Assembly (NCBI RefSeq): GCF_965227785.1
Contig: NZ_OZ245785.1
Coordinates: 1,922,001-1,986,000, forward strand
Reading direction: 5' to 3'
DNA length: 64,000 nucleotides
DNA from: Gracilimonas sp965227785
GTDB lineage: Bacteria > Bacteroidota > Rhodothermia > Balneolales > Balneolaceae
The notes below the pieces were generated by a model that saw nothing but the letters and a program-made list of their open reading frames with translations, was not told the origin of the DNA and did no database searches. The position numbers and the translations under genes were made by a program. Below are positions 50,028-58,424 of this stretch, piece by piece. Within the stretch, counting starts at the first letter, position 1. Each line of letters starts with the position of its first letter.

Positions 50028-50771
50028 ATGGCAACATCTCTCACACCCATTGAATACATCCGAAGCGTTCTGGCCATTGTGGTATTCTTTATCATGTTTG
50101 CCATTTCCACACCGCTAATAACTATACTTTTGATTCTCTCTGTTGGGAAAGCAACCAACTTTGTAGTGGAAAACTTCGGGCCTTTTATCGCTTACCCGGT
50201 GCTGTGGACCATCGGCATCGAATTTAATGTGATTCAGCATGGAGAACCGGTTGACCGACCGGTCATTTACACCATCAATCACAGCTCCACCCTTGATTTG
50301 GTGACCATGATTGCCCTCGGACTTCCCGACATTCGTTTCGTTGCTAAATGGGAACTTCAATACAATCCGTTATTTTTTATTGTGGGAAGACTGACCGGGC
50401 AGGTATTCATTCAGCGGCAGAAAAGTGAAAAAGCCATCCGGCGCATTCAAAGTGCATATGACCGGCTCAAGCGGGATCAACTCTCCATTATGGTGGCTCC
50501 GGAAGGTTCGCGAAAGCACCCCGGTGTAATAGGCCCGTTTAAAAAAGGGGCCTTTCACATGGCCATCGATCTGGGCTACCCTATTGTCCCCATCTACTTT
50601 GATGGAAATCAGGAACTGAGTCTCGGCGGTTCTTTGCTTTCCAAAAGTGGAACCATCAACGCCCATATTCACAAGCCGGTTGACACCTCTGACTGGAAGC
50701 GGGAAACCCTGAACGAGCACATCACTGAAGTCCGGAATATGTATCTGGAATGGGCCGGGGTGAAAGAGTAG
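50028..50771 (+). CDS. 1-acyl-glycerol-3-phosphate acyltransferase family protein
   Basis: 247 residues from ATG 50028; earlier ATGs at 49929 and 49956 would add a hydrophilic head before the first helix and are less likely. Membrane helix 'SVLAIVVFFIMFAISTPLITILLIL', then acyltransferase motifs I 'NHSSTLD' (HxxxxD), II 'GQVFIQRQK', III 'VAPEGSRK' and IV 'GYPIVPIYF'. By family it acylates lysophosphatidate to phosphatidate (PlsC), completing the route begun by GpsA and PlsY. Ends one base from the convergent egtD stop. Confidence 0.9.
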   Translation: MATSLTPIEYIRSVLAIVVFFIMFAISTPLITILLILSVGKATNFVVENFGPFIAYPVLWTIGIEFNVIQHGEPVDRPVIYTINHSSTLDLVTMIALGLPDIRFVAKWELQYNPLFFIVGRLTGQVFIQRQKSEKAIRRIQSAYDRLKRDQLSIMVAPEGSRKHPGVIGPFKKGAFHMAIDLGYPIVPIYFDGNQELSLGGSLLSKSGTINAHIHKPVDTSDWKRETLNEHITEVRNMYLEWAGVKE

Positions 50772-51707
50772 CTATTTCGGCTCCAGGTACTGAAGGCTGA
50801 ACCAACCCTGTTCATCGGTCCACACTTTCTTCACGTCGAACCAGGGAGACACGATTTCGGAAAACTCATCGAGGGTATATTTATGCGAGTTTTCGGTGTG
50901 AATGGATTCTCCTTCTTTAAATGAAATACTCTTTCCGTCGACTTCCACCTCATGATCTTCCTTACAAATCAGGTGCATTTCTATACGGCTTTCCTCTTCA
51001 TTCCAAATCGCTTTATGATCGAACAGATCGGTATTAAATTCAGTACCCAACTCGAGGTTTAGATGCCGGAGTATATTTTTGTTGAATTCGGCGGTAACAC
51101 CTTTTGAATCGTTATAGGCAGCCAGCAGTACATCTACATCTTTTTTAAGGTCTGCACCAATCAGAAAAGCTCCATTTGACCCAACCATGTCAGCCACAAC
51201 ATTGAGAAACCGATCTACCGTATCTCTCTTGAAATTACCTATTGTTGACCCGGGGAAAAACACCACTTTTCTACCTTCAGGTAAAGAATCGGGCAAATCT
51301 ATGGAGTGGGTATAATCTGCCTGAAGAGGCTGAATGGTGATTTCGGGAAAGGCTTTTCGGAGCTCCGAGGCCACACTAAACAGGTAATCGCCCGAAATAT
51401 CGATAGGGAGGTAGCCGGCTATGTTATTCAATCCTTTTAGCAAAATCCGGGTTTTATCACTGCTTCCGCTTCCCGGCTCAATCAAGATGATCTCATCACC
51501 CAAATAGCATCCAATTTCATCAATGTTTTGCTTAAGGATGGCACGTTCGGTTCGGGTCGGGTAATATTCCTCCAGCCCCGTTATTTCATCGAAAAGTTTT
51601 GAGCCCCGTTCATCATAAAAAAATTTGCTGGGCAGTGATTTTTGAGGCCCGGTTAATCCATGCAACACTTCGTCCAGCATAGATTTCCGCTCTTTAACTT
51701 TGATCAT
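50772..51707 (-). CDS. egtD: L-histidine N(alpha)-methyltransferase (ergothioneine synthesis)
   Basis: 311 residues matching EgtD: 'GLTGPQKSLPSKFFYDERGSKLFDEITGLEEYYPTR' at the front, the SAM site 'LIEPGSGSSDKTRILL', 'VVFFPGSTIGNF' and 'FLIGADLKKDVDVLLAAYND'. It trimethylates histidine to hercynine with three S-adenosylmethionine. It lies 73 bases after egtB on the same strand, so the two steps of ergothioneine synthesis sit together. Normal length. Confidence 0.95.
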   Translation of the reverse strand: MIKVKERKSMLDEVLHGLTGPQKSLPSKFFYDERGSKLFDEITGLEEYYPTRTERAILKQNIDEIGCYLGDEIILIEPGSGSSDKTRILLKGLNNIAGYLPIDISGDYLFSVASELRKAFPEITIQPLQADYTHSIDLPDSLPEGRKVVFFPGSTIGNFKRDTVDRFLNVVADMVGSNGAFLIGADLKKDVDVLLAAYNDSKGVTAEFNKNILRHLNLELGTEFNTDLFDHKAIWNEEESRIEMHLICKEDHEVEVDGKSISFKEGESIHTENSHKYTLDEFSEIVSPWFDVKKVWTDEQGWFSLQYLEPK

Positions 51708-51780
51708 TTATTTCTGTAGCTGTTTCTCTGATACATTTCCCTAACAGATGTCTTAATCCAATCATTTATTACGGGGAAAT

Positions 51781-53073
51781 TTATTTGGCGAGCCTGATAC
51801 CGCTGAACTGCCAGCGGGCATCTGCATGGAAAAAATTTCGATAGGTTTTACGGATGTGCGTTTTCGATGTGGCACAAGAACCTCCTCTCAGCACATACTG
51901 ATTGGCCATAAATTTTCCGTTGTATTCCCCAAGTGCGCCCGGCAGTGGTTTGTAGTTTGGATAGGGCGCATAAGCACTCATCGTCCACTCCCAAACATCT
52001 CCATACATCTGCTTTAGCTTCTCCGATGAGTTTTCTGGTGCTGTGGGATGGAAATTCCCATCTTCCACAAAATTTCCGGCTATCGGTAAATCGCCGCAAG
52101 CGTGTTCCCACTCCTGCTCGGTGGGCAGGCGGACTCCCTTCCAGCGGGCAAAAGCATCCGCTTCATAATAGCTTACGTGCGTGACGGGCTCATTTTGATC
52201 CACCTCCCGGGCTCCGGACAGGGTAAATTGCATCCACTTTCCTTCCCGCTGAAACCAATAAAGCGGAGCCTTCCATTCGTTATTTTTTACAGCCGACCAC
52301 CCCTCATCCAGCCATAACTCCGACCGGGAATACCCGCCGTCATTGATAAATTCAAGGTACTCGCCGTTGGTGATAAGCCGGTCGGCCAGTTCAAAATCCT
52401 GCACCAGTGTTCGGTGCAGCGGATGCTCATTATCGTAGGTAAACTCTCCACCCTCATTTCCAATTTCAGTGACCTTCTCCTCAAATGGAATCCAGTTGAT
52501 AGGTTCGGCTTCCGGCAACGCCGTATGATCTCCTTCCCGATACTTTGGTAACAGCGGATTTTGCCCAAGCATATATTTCAGATCGGTAAGTATCAGTTCC
52601 TGATGCTGCTGCTCATGATGAATACCAATCTCGACAACCTTAGCCGCTTCCTTCCACGTTTCTTCGGAAGCCGACTCTATAAAAGCTTCCAGCTGTTCAT
52701 TTACATACTGCCGGTATTCAAATACTTCTTTGACGGTTGGGCGGGAAAGTACGCCACGTTTCGCCCGGGTAAACGGAACTCCGGTTTGCAGGTAATAGGA
52801 GTTGAAGAAATAGGCGTATTGGGGATGAAGACTTTCAAAGTCATCATCAAACTTTTCCAGAACAAAGGTCTCAAAAAACCAGCTGGTGTGAGCCAGATGC
52901 CATTTGGTGGGACTTGCAAACTCGGAAGCCTGAATCACAAAGTCTTCGGTTTCCAGTGGCTCGCAGAGATACAGACTAAACGACCGGACGGTCTTAAAAT
53001 GCTGAAGAAGGTGGCTTTTGGAAAGGCGGGAATCTGTGCTTTCTGATATAGATTCCTGGGTGGTTGTGGTCAT
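51781..53073 (-). CDS. egtB: Ergothioneine biosynthesis protein EgtB (sulfoxide synthase type)
   Basis: 430 residues: an N-terminal DinB-like domain (~20-180) with the iron-binding set, including 'WHLAHTSWFFETF' and 'GIHHEQQHQELI' (HxxxHxE), and a C-terminal FGE-sulfatase domain ('VRLPTEQEWEHAC', 'GDVWEWTMSAY', 'VLRGGSCATSKTHIRKTYRNFF'). EgtB joins a thiol donor to hercynine using oxygen. The donor (gamma-glutamyl-cysteine or cysteine) depends on subtype and is not readable here; EgtC and EgtE are not adjacent. Oxygen use fits an aerobe. Confidence 0.94.
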   Translation of the reverse strand: MTTTTQESISESTDSRLSKSHLLQHFKTVRSFSLYLCEPLETEDFVIQASEFASPTKWHLAHTSWFFETFVLEKFDDDFESLHPQYAYFFNSYYLQTGVPFTRAKRGVLSRPTVKEVFEYRQYVNEQLEAFIESASEETWKEAAKVVEIGIHHEQQHQELILTDLKYMLGQNPLLPKYREGDHTALPEAEPINWIPFEEKVTEIGNEGGEFTYDNEHPLHRTLVQDFELADRLITNGEYLEFINDGGYSRSELWLDEGWSAVKNNEWKAPLYWFQREGKWMQFTLSGAREVDQNEPVTHVSYYEADAFARWKGVRLPTEQEWEHACGDLPIAGNFVEDGNFHPTAPENSSEKLKQMYGDVWEWTMSAYAPYPNYKPLPGALGEYNGKFMANQYVLRGGSCATSKTHIRKTYRNFFHADARWQFSGIRLAK

Positions 53074-53143
53074 CGCGGATACATGTTCTGTTCGGTTCTA
53101 TAGAATGTAGCGAATGAAACCGAAAGCCAAAATTTTACTTTTA

Positions 53144-53395
53144 CTACTTATCCCGGTAAAAATAAATCTTCTTATTGTCTGCGTCCCTTCGGCTTTTCAC
53201 CTTAAAGTCGTTCTTCTTGCCAAACTGGTAAACGGCCGTCCGCATGGAGTTGATGTTTTTCTCGTTCGTGTAACTTACTTCCACTGCCTGTCCGCCGGGC
53301 TTCAGCTTTTCAATCGCATCCAGCAGAGGCTTAAATTTCGACGTTCTTTTCTTAGACGATTTTACATTCGACCGTTTTACAAACTTAATATCCAT
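53144..53395 (-). CDS. Small basic protein of unknown function
   Basis: 83 residues, Lys/Arg-rich: 'RSNVKSSKKRTSKFKPLLDAIEKL', then 'GGQAVEVSYTNEKNINSMRTAVYQFGKK' and 'VKSRRDADNKKIYFYRDK'. The helix-strand pattern suggests a small nucleic-acid-binding fold, but I cannot name a family. The opposite-strand frame of similar length has no coding character. Sits beside the AT-rich accessory patch, though its own codon use looks closer to the core genes. Confidence 0.65.
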   Translation of the reverse strand: MDIKFVKRSNVKSSKKRTSKFKPLLDAIEKLKPGGQAVEVSYTNEKNINSMRTAVYQFGKKNDFKVKSRRDADNKKIYFYRDK

Positions 53396-53663
53396 GAGTG
53401 ATCCACTTTTTTAAAAATATCTATACAAATAATTATAGTGATTAATTTGGATAGATAGAATTCTGGTTTTATTTCTTGATGAAAAACGACTCTATGATGC
53501 AGATTAATCAATTGTACATTCCATATTCTACTTGAAAATAGATATCGTCAAATATGATTTAGAGAAAAGAAGGGGTGCTAATTTCAGCATCACTTTTTCT
53601 GTTTCTATCCTTTTCTTTAAAACAAAAAGAGTTTCCCTGATCAGACACCTCTGATCAGCAAGG
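53396..53663. other. AT-rich intergenic stretch
   Basis: No gene seen. It contains two copies of CTGATCAG (53637-53644 and 53651-53658, each a palindrome) and a small hairpin GGTGCT/AGCATC near 53575-53592 with a T-run, possibly the terminator of the downstream-lying minus-strand gene (stop at 53664). It marks the left edge of the AT-rich patch. Confidence 0.5.
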
Positions 53664-54317
53664 TCAGCTAAAGTACTCGAACAACAAAAAGCCTATTGCT
53701 GTAAATGATATCCAAAATGGCAAGTTATCACTCAAATAATCAGGCTCAACAAAAACGTATCTAAAATTAGCTCTCAAGTAGTAGAAGGAAAAGGTGAAGA
53801 AATGAACCTTTAGCATATATTTTAAATCACCAAATGGATTACCTACGGATTTATCCTTGCTGATCGGGTTTACTTTTACCTTACAATATGGCCACTCAAA
53901 TTCAAAGTGAGGAAGGTGCTTAGCATTGTTTTCAATGTTACCATAGGCTGGGATATTACTATCTTTAAAATTCCATACTGAACCCAATAATTTTTCTCCA
54001 TTGGATATCTTTTTACGGAATACCTCACCTGTTTTAGATTCTACATAATTTTTGAATTTCTCATAATTGTATACACGATGATAACTGAATTTGAATGGGT
54101 TGAAGAAGTTTCTTCTTCTTATTTGCCAAAACCTAAAGTTGTAATAAATAAACAGGAACAAAAATATATACTCAATATAGTTTGGGTTTCCAATCTTTAT
54201 GCTACCCCCCATAAAAGACCCCTCACTCGTAAAGTTAGCATCAAGTAATAAATAGACTATAATACCAAAAGAAATAGCTGAAAGTTTTCCACTAATCTTA
54301 TCTCTCGATTCACTCAT
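53664..54317 (-). CDS. Membrane protein of unknown function, AT-rich
   Basis: 217 residues. Two hydrophobic segments at the N-terminus ('KLSAISFGIIVYLLLDA' and 'YIEYIFLFLFIYYNFRFW') and one at the C-terminus ('LPFWISFTAIGFLLFEYF'); the central ~110 residues are soluble with many aromatic and charged residues. No family recognised. High A/T in all codon positions compared with the genes to the left and right marks it as accessory. Divergent from the HsdR-N gene. Confidence 0.65.
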   Translation of the reverse strand: MSESRDKISGKLSAISFGIIVYLLLDANFTSEGSFMGGSIKIGNPNYIEYIFLFLFIYYNFRFWQIRRRNFFNPFKFSYHRVYNYEKFKNYVESKTGEVFRKKISNGEKLLGSVWNFKDSNIPAYGNIENNAKHLPHFEFEWPYCKVKVNPISKDKSVGNPFGDLKYMLKVHFFTFSFYYLRANFRYVFVEPDYLSDNLPFWISFTAIGFLLFEYFS

Positions 54318-54480
54318 AATTAATAGGGTATTAAGGTTAGATAGGACTAATCACTGGGCTTGTTATTAGTCCTATAACTCACTGTTACTATACTTACTTG
54401 ATACAAAAAAACCACAGTAGATAATCTAAATCTATTTCATTACAATAACGAAGTGAAATTAAAAGGCTTAAAGGGTAACT

Positions 54481-55524
54481 ATGGATTTAATAGATCAATT
54501 ACAGTCAATATCTAACAACATTGAAAAACAAAAAGATAAAGTACTCACTGAGGAAGCGACAAAAAATGCTTTTGTAATGCCTTTCATAAAGGCTTTAGGA
54601 TACGATGTTTTCAACCCCGATGAGGTAGTTCCAGAGTTTACCTCTGATGTAGGTATCAAAAAGGGAGAAAAAGTAGACTATGCAATTTTTATAGATGGGA
54701 AACCTGCAATTCTATTTGAATGCAAAAAGTTGCAAGTGGATTTAAAGGCAAAGGCTCCATCACAACTTTATAGATATTATTCAGTAAGTGAAGCAAAGCT
54801 CGGTATTGTTACAGATGGAAGGCATTATCACTTTTACTCAGACTTGGAAGAGTCTAACAAGATGGATGATAAGCCTTACATGGAGCTTGACCTACTCAAC
54901 ATTGATGAGCATCTAATACCTCAGTTAAAGAAAATTTCAAAAGGTACATTTGATCTTGATGCAACCCTTGAAACAGCTGTCGAACTCAAATACACCAAGG
55001 CAATTAAAAGAGAGATAGCATCATTACTGGAAGAGCCTACAAAAGAGTTTGTTAAATTTTTCACCTCATTAGTTTATGACGGAAGATTTACAAGTAATAC
55101 AGAAGAACAATTTACACCTATAGTAAAGAAGGCATTTAATCAGTTCATCAGAGAAAAGATAAATGCAAAAATAGATTCCGCTTTTGATGAAGAAGAACAA
55201 GAAATAGAAGAGGAAGAAATAGAACTTTCAGATGATGGGATTGAAACAACTGAAGAAGAAATCGAAGGTTATCATATAGTCAAAGCAATTGTTTCAGAAG
55301 TTGTTGACCCAAAAAGAGTGGTTCACAGAGATACTAAAAGCTATATGGGAATTTTACTGGATGACAATAACAGGCAACCAATTTGCCGTCTACACTTTAA
55401 TACTGGAAACTGGCAGATAACCTTATTTGATGAAGAAAAGAACGACAGAAAAGTAAGTATTGAGTCGCTTAATGATATTTACAAGCACGCAAATCAATTA
55501 AGAAAGGCTGCAAAAAGCTATTAA
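54481..55524 (+). CDS. Stand-alone HsdR N-terminal nuclease-domain protein
   Basis: 347 residues. Residues ~15-150 are the HSDR_N_2 domain: 'KNAFVMPFIKALGYDVFNPDEVVPEF', 'GEKVDYAIFIDGKPAILFECKKLQVD', 'QLYRYYSVSEAKLGIVTDGRHYHFY'. The D...ExK set (Asp in VDYAI, Glu and Lys in FECKK) is the intact PD-(D/E)XK active site, so DNA cleavage is possible. An acidic linker (~235-260) leads to a C-terminal domain ('VVHRDTKSYMGILLDDNNRQPICRLHF'). No helicase, HsdM or HsdS is present. AT-rich; the next gene starts 15 bases later. Possibly a defence nuclease (inference). Confidence 0.82.
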   Translation: MDLIDQLQSISNNIEKQKDKVLTEEATKNAFVMPFIKALGYDVFNPDEVVPEFTSDVGIKKGEKVDYAIFIDGKPAILFECKKLQVDLKAKAPSQLYRYYSVSEAKLGIVTDGRHYHFYSDLEESNKMDDKPYMELDLLNIDEHLIPQLKKISKGTFDLDATLETAVELKYTKAIKREIASLLEEPTKEFVKFFTSLVYDGRFTSNTEEQFTPIVKKAFNQFIREKINAKIDSAFDEEEQEIEEEEIELSDDGIETTEEEIEGYHIVKAIVSEVVDPKRVVHRDTKSYMGILLDDNNRQPICRLHFNTGNWQITLFDEEKNDRKVSIESLNDIYKHANQLRKAAKSY

Positions 55525-55538
55525 TAAACCAAAAGGCA

Positions 55539-56363
55539 ATGACTCCAGAAGAATATTTTCTTAATACTTCTCTGTATTCTAGATTTTCACTTGAGGATCT
55601 CAAATATCACAGATTTGCCTTATTGGTATGCCCTGTTCAACCAATCAAATCAACTTGCCTTATATGTAATGAAGAAAGTGTATTCAAACCTATAGATATT
55701 AAAAGTAGTTTAAATAAGGTGGGCACAAATAGATGGGTCTCAGTCACTAGTACGCAAAACTATAGTATGATTGATCCGGATATTATGCATGAATTTAAAA
55801 CTACTTTTAGTTGCACATATTGCAACGTACAAAAACTAGTATTCTACTCCCTTGTATATAAAAATTCCTTACAAAAAATTGGGCAAAGCCCATCATATGC
55901 AGATCTAAATTTTAATGGGCTTAATAAGTACAAAAAATTTCTAGGCGAGTACTTTAATGAGTATAAAAGAGCAATCGGATTAGCATCTTCAGAAATTGGA
56001 ATAGGTTCATTTGTTTACTTACGAAGAATAATTGAAAAAAAGATCCTTGGATATGCAGTAGAGTTAGCAAATGAAAAGGAAAAAGATTTTGACCTCAAAG
56101 AATACAATGATCTCTATTTCAAGGACAAGGTAAACAGACTAAAAGAATACCTACCTACTTATTTAATTGAGAATACACATGTTTATTCCATACTCAGTAA
56201 GGGCATTCATGAATTAAGCGAACAAGAGTGCAATAGATATTTTTCAGTATTAATTGGAGCAATAGAGCATATCATGGATGATGCAATTGCCAAAGAAAAT
56301 GCAAGGAAGAAAAGAGAAGAAATTCAGAAAAAACTGAATGAGATTAACTCAGATTTGACTTAG
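55539..56363 (+). CDS. Unknown protein with N-terminal Cys-pairs and helical C-terminus (partner of HsdR-N gene)
   Basis: 274 residues, not firmly recognised. The N-terminal half has two Cys pairs, 'CLICNEES' (with CPVQPIKSTC before it) and 'CTYCNVQK', suggesting a zinc ribbon. The C-terminal half is helical: 'SSEIGIGSFVYLRRIIEKKILGYAVELA', 'YSILSKGIHELSEQEC', reminiscent of DUF4145-type domains that accompany restriction and defence genes. A lysine/glutamate-rich coil ends the protein. It lies 15 bases after the HsdR-N gene, so the two are probably co-transcribed. AT-rich. Confidence 0.6.
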   Translation: MTPEEYFLNTSLYSRFSLEDLKYHRFALLVCPVQPIKSTCLICNEESVFKPIDIKSSLNKVGTNRWVSVTSTQNYSMIDPDIMHEFKTTFSCTYCNVQKLVFYSLVYKNSLQKIGQSPSYADLNFNGLNKYKKFLGEYFNEYKRAIGLASSEIGIGSFVYLRRIIEKKILGYAVELANEKEKDFDLKEYNDLYFKDKVNRLKEYLPTYLIENTHVYSILSKGIHELSEQECNRYFSVLIGAIEHIMDDAIAKENARKKREEIQKKLNEINSDLT

Positions 56364-56404
56364 TCGCTCTCAAAGTATTTACAATTCTACAGTGCTTGTT
56401 TGTA

Positions 56405-56423
56405 CCAATCTTTGTACCACAAA
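56405..56423. repeat. Direct repeat TTTGTACCA near tRNA-Val
   Basis: A pair of 9-base direct repeats, TTTGTACCA-ATC-TTTGTACCA, just 3' of the partner gene and about 50 bases from the tRNA 3' end (the first copy begins near 56398). Could be part of an integrase recognition site, but no integrase is present. Confidence 0.4.
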
Positions 56424-56429
56424 ATAAAA

Positions 56430-56463
56430 AAGCCAGTTAAATCAATGACTTAACTGGCTTTTC
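56430..56463. terminator. Bidirectional terminator between the accessory genes and tRNA-Val
   Basis: AAGCCAGTTAA (56430-56440) and TTAACTGGCTT (56450-56460) form an 11-bp perfect stem, with TTTT on the plus-strand side and AAAATAAAA before it, so it can end both the accessory operon and the tRNA transcript. Confidence 0.85.
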
Positions 56464-56465
56464 GG

Positions 56466-56540
56466 TGGGCGATGAGGGACTCGAACCCCCGACCCCCTCG
56501 GTGTAAACGAGGTGCTCTGAACCAACTGAGCTAATCGCCC
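56466..56540 (-). tRNA. tRNA-Val (anticodon UAC)
   Basis: A 75-nt cloverleaf on the minus strand: acceptor GGGCGAT/ATCGCCC, D-arm GCTC...GAGC, anticodon stem CCTCG/CGAGG around loop TTTACAC (anticodon TAC, valine), T-arm GGGGG TTCGAGT CCCTC, discriminator A. CCA is not encoded. The 3' end faces the AT-rich accessory genes at lower coordinates. Confidence 0.97.
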
Positions 56541-56660
56541 GACTTGTTCGAAGGGCGACAAATATAAGAACATTTCCATCTCTGACAAAGAAAAAAACCA
56601 CCCCATCTTGATTTATTAGTTAACACTGTTAACTTATGAATTCAATCAGAGACCAATTTT

Positions 56661-57965
56661 ATGGAAAATAACACTGAACATTCGCCGGTTGCCGTTCTTG
56701 TGGATGGCTGCCGAATCCCCTTTCAACGCTCAGGAACCAACTATAACGACCTGATGGCTTACGACCTCGGCCGCATGGCTATCGAAGGTTTGCTCGCACG
56801 AAATCCTGTAGAGCCCGCCGCCATCGACCGGGTGATTATGGGAACGGTAATTCAGGAAGTGAAGACGAGTAACGTAGCGCGTGAAAGCGCCCTCGGTGCC
56901 GGCATCCCGAATTCCGTACCGGCCTTCACCACAACCATGGCGTGCATCTCCTCCAATCAGGCCATCACCAGCGGCGTGGATTTGATTCGATCGGGTCAGG
57001 CAAAGATCATCTTAGCAGGCGGAACCGAGACGATGTCTGACATCCCGGTTCGTTTCAAAAAGAAATTTCGCCAAAAAGTACTGGAAGCCCGAAAATATAA
57101 GTCTCCGCTGGATTTTCTCAAGTTCTTCAAGGGGCTGGGTTTCAAAGATTTTCTCCCTGAGCTCCCCGCCATTGCTGAGTTCTCAACCGGAGAAGTGATG
57201 GGCGAAAGTGCCGATCGTATGGCAGCCCGTTTTGGGGTGAGCCGCGAAGACCAGGATGAATATGCATTACGCTCGCACCAGCTGGCAGCCAAAGCAACCA
57301 AGGAAGGGGTGTTGGATGAGGAATTGATTCCCGCTAAAGTCCCACCTGAATTTGAAGTGGTAAAACACGACAACGGCTTCCGGGATGATACCTCCATGGA
57401 CAAGCTCGGCAAGCTGCGGCCCGCCTTCATTAAACCACACGGAACAGTGACTGCCGGCAACTCCTCCTTTTTAACGGATGGAGCCTCAGCAAGCTTTATC
57501 ATGGAGGAGCAAACAGCACTGGAGCTCGGGCTTAAACCCAAAGCGTATATCCGCGAGTATAACTTTGTATCCCAAGATCCGGGTGAAGAACTGTTGTTAG
57601 GCCCGGCCTATGCCATCCCCAAAGTACTGGATGCCATGAAACTTGAGCTCGGGGATATGGATGTCATAGAGCTCCACGAAGCCTTCGCCGGACAGGTTCT
57701 TTCCGTTCTTACCGCTTTAAACTCTGACACCTTTGCAAAAGACTCGTTGAACCGGAATCAAAAAGTAGGTGAAATTCAAATGGACAAACTGAATACGCTG
57801 GGCGGCTCCCTTTCTTTAGGGCATCCATTTGGAGCCACCGGCGTGCGGCTTGTCACAACCGCCGCCAACCGACTGATTCGTGAAGACGGGACTTTTGCAC
57901 TGGTCTCTGCTTGCGCTGCCGGCGGGCAAGGGCATGCCGTGGTGCTGGAGCGGTATGGGGATTAG
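56661..57965 (+). CDS. fadI: Acetyl-CoA C-acyltransferase (3-ketoacyl-CoA thiolase)
   Basis: 434 residues. Thiolase ending each round of fatty-acid beta-oxidation. Cys95 in 'TTMACISSNQA' is the acyl-accepting nucleophile; 'ELHEAFAGQVL' carries His-Glu-Ala-Phe; 'LGGSLSLGHPFGATGVR' the active His; 'SACAAGGQGHAVVLERYG' the second Cys. Length and insertion 'RQKVLEARKYKSPLDFLKF' are typical of the FadI-type trifunctional thiolase subunit. fadJ follows in the same direction but about 1.2 kb away, separated by repeats and a DUF559 gene. Confidence 0.95.
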   Translation: MENNTEHSPVAVLVDGCRIPFQRSGTNYNDLMAYDLGRMAIEGLLARNPVEPAAIDRVIMGTVIQEVKTSNVARESALGAGIPNSVPAFTTTMACISSNQAITSGVDLIRSGQAKIILAGGTETMSDIPVRFKKKFRQKVLEARKYKSPLDFLKFFKGLGFKDFLPELPAIAEFSTGEVMGESADRMAARFGVSREDQDEYALRSHQLAAKATKEGVLDEELIPAKVPPEFEVVKHDNGFRDDTSMDKLGKLRPAFIKPHGTVTAGNSSFLTDGASASFIMEEQTALELGLKPKAYIREYNFVSQDPGEELLLGPAYAIPKVLDAMKLELGDMDVIELHEAFAGQVLSVLTALNSDTFAKDSLNRNQKVGEIQMDKLNTLGGSLSLGHPFGATGVRLVTTAANRLIREDGTFALVSACAAGGQGHAVVLERYGD

Positions 57966-57990
57966 TACAAAGTTTCGAAGTCGTAGCTTT

Positions 57991-58206
57991 CGACCTCTTT
58001 TGTTTTCTCCTTGTCAAGGAGAAAGATACGTTGATGAATCTTAGAATTATGAATAGAAATCGAAGTAATTATACGGTCCGAAATAGTCTCTCCTTGCGAA
58101 GGAGAGATTTAGAGAGGTCGAAGTTTAGGGCTTTGAGTCCTCAACAACCGGGCATCTAATTTTTAGAACAGAGTAAATGAATTATAAAACCCGAATCCTT
58201 AGCTCT
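57991..58206. repeat. Hairpin-pair repeat, unit A (core 57991-58120)
   Basis: Core begins CGACCTC and ends GAGGTCG (58114-58120), an outer inverted repeat. It contains hairpin 1 TTTCTCCTT-GTC-AAGGAGAAA and hairpin 2 TCTCTCCTT-GCG-AAGGAGAGA (58087-58107). The tail TTAGGGCTTTGAGTCC...GAGTAAATGAATTATAAAA follows. Unit period to B is 216 bases. It starts 26 bases after the fadI stop. Confidence 0.85.
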
Positions 58207-58424
58207 CGACCTCCTCTGTCTCCTCCTTCGTAAGGAGGTGGACTCGTTATTAGCAATCAGAACCATCAAAAAGCAACCAAACTTTAATCAACCACGAATC
58301 AAGTCCTCTCCTTGTGAAGGAGAGGATTTAGGTGAGGTCGAAGTATGGGGCTTTGCGTTTCGAACTACCCTGCATTTTTAAAAAAGCAGAGTAAATGAAT
58401 TATAAAAACCGAACCCGTAGCTAC
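58207..58424. repeat. Hairpin-pair repeat, unit B (core 58207-58340)
   Basis: Same order as A. Hairpin 1 is CTCCTCC-TTCGTAA-GGAGGTG, hairpin 2 CCTCTCCTT-GTG-AAGGAGAGG. Between them, CTCGTTATTAG and TTTAATCAACCACGAATCAAG are near-complementary. Tail with GAGTAAATGAATTATAAAA. Period to C is 218 bases. Confidence 0.85.

Noticed and set aside
53114..53401. 95-codon plus-strand frame opposite the small basic protein
   Set aside because: Hydrophobic low-complexity head with no family pattern; the minus-strand frame has the better coding character.
53073..53700. Search for a second copy of the tRNA-Val 3' end as the far attachment site of the AT-rich patch
   Set aside because: No stretch resembling the tRNA T-arm or acceptor 3' half was found here.
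54481..56363. HsdR-N and partner considered as a full type I restriction system
   Set aside because: No helicase domain in the HsdR-like protein and no HsdM or HsdS gene in the window.
56996..57541. 181-codon minus-strand frame inside fadI
   Set aside because: Fully antisense to a well-conserved thiolase and without family features.
57911..58159. 82-codon frame running from fadI into repeat unit A
   Set aside because: It translates repeat sequence in a frame different from fadI and has no homologue pattern; similar 'RRRGLERS' translations come from the other repeat units.
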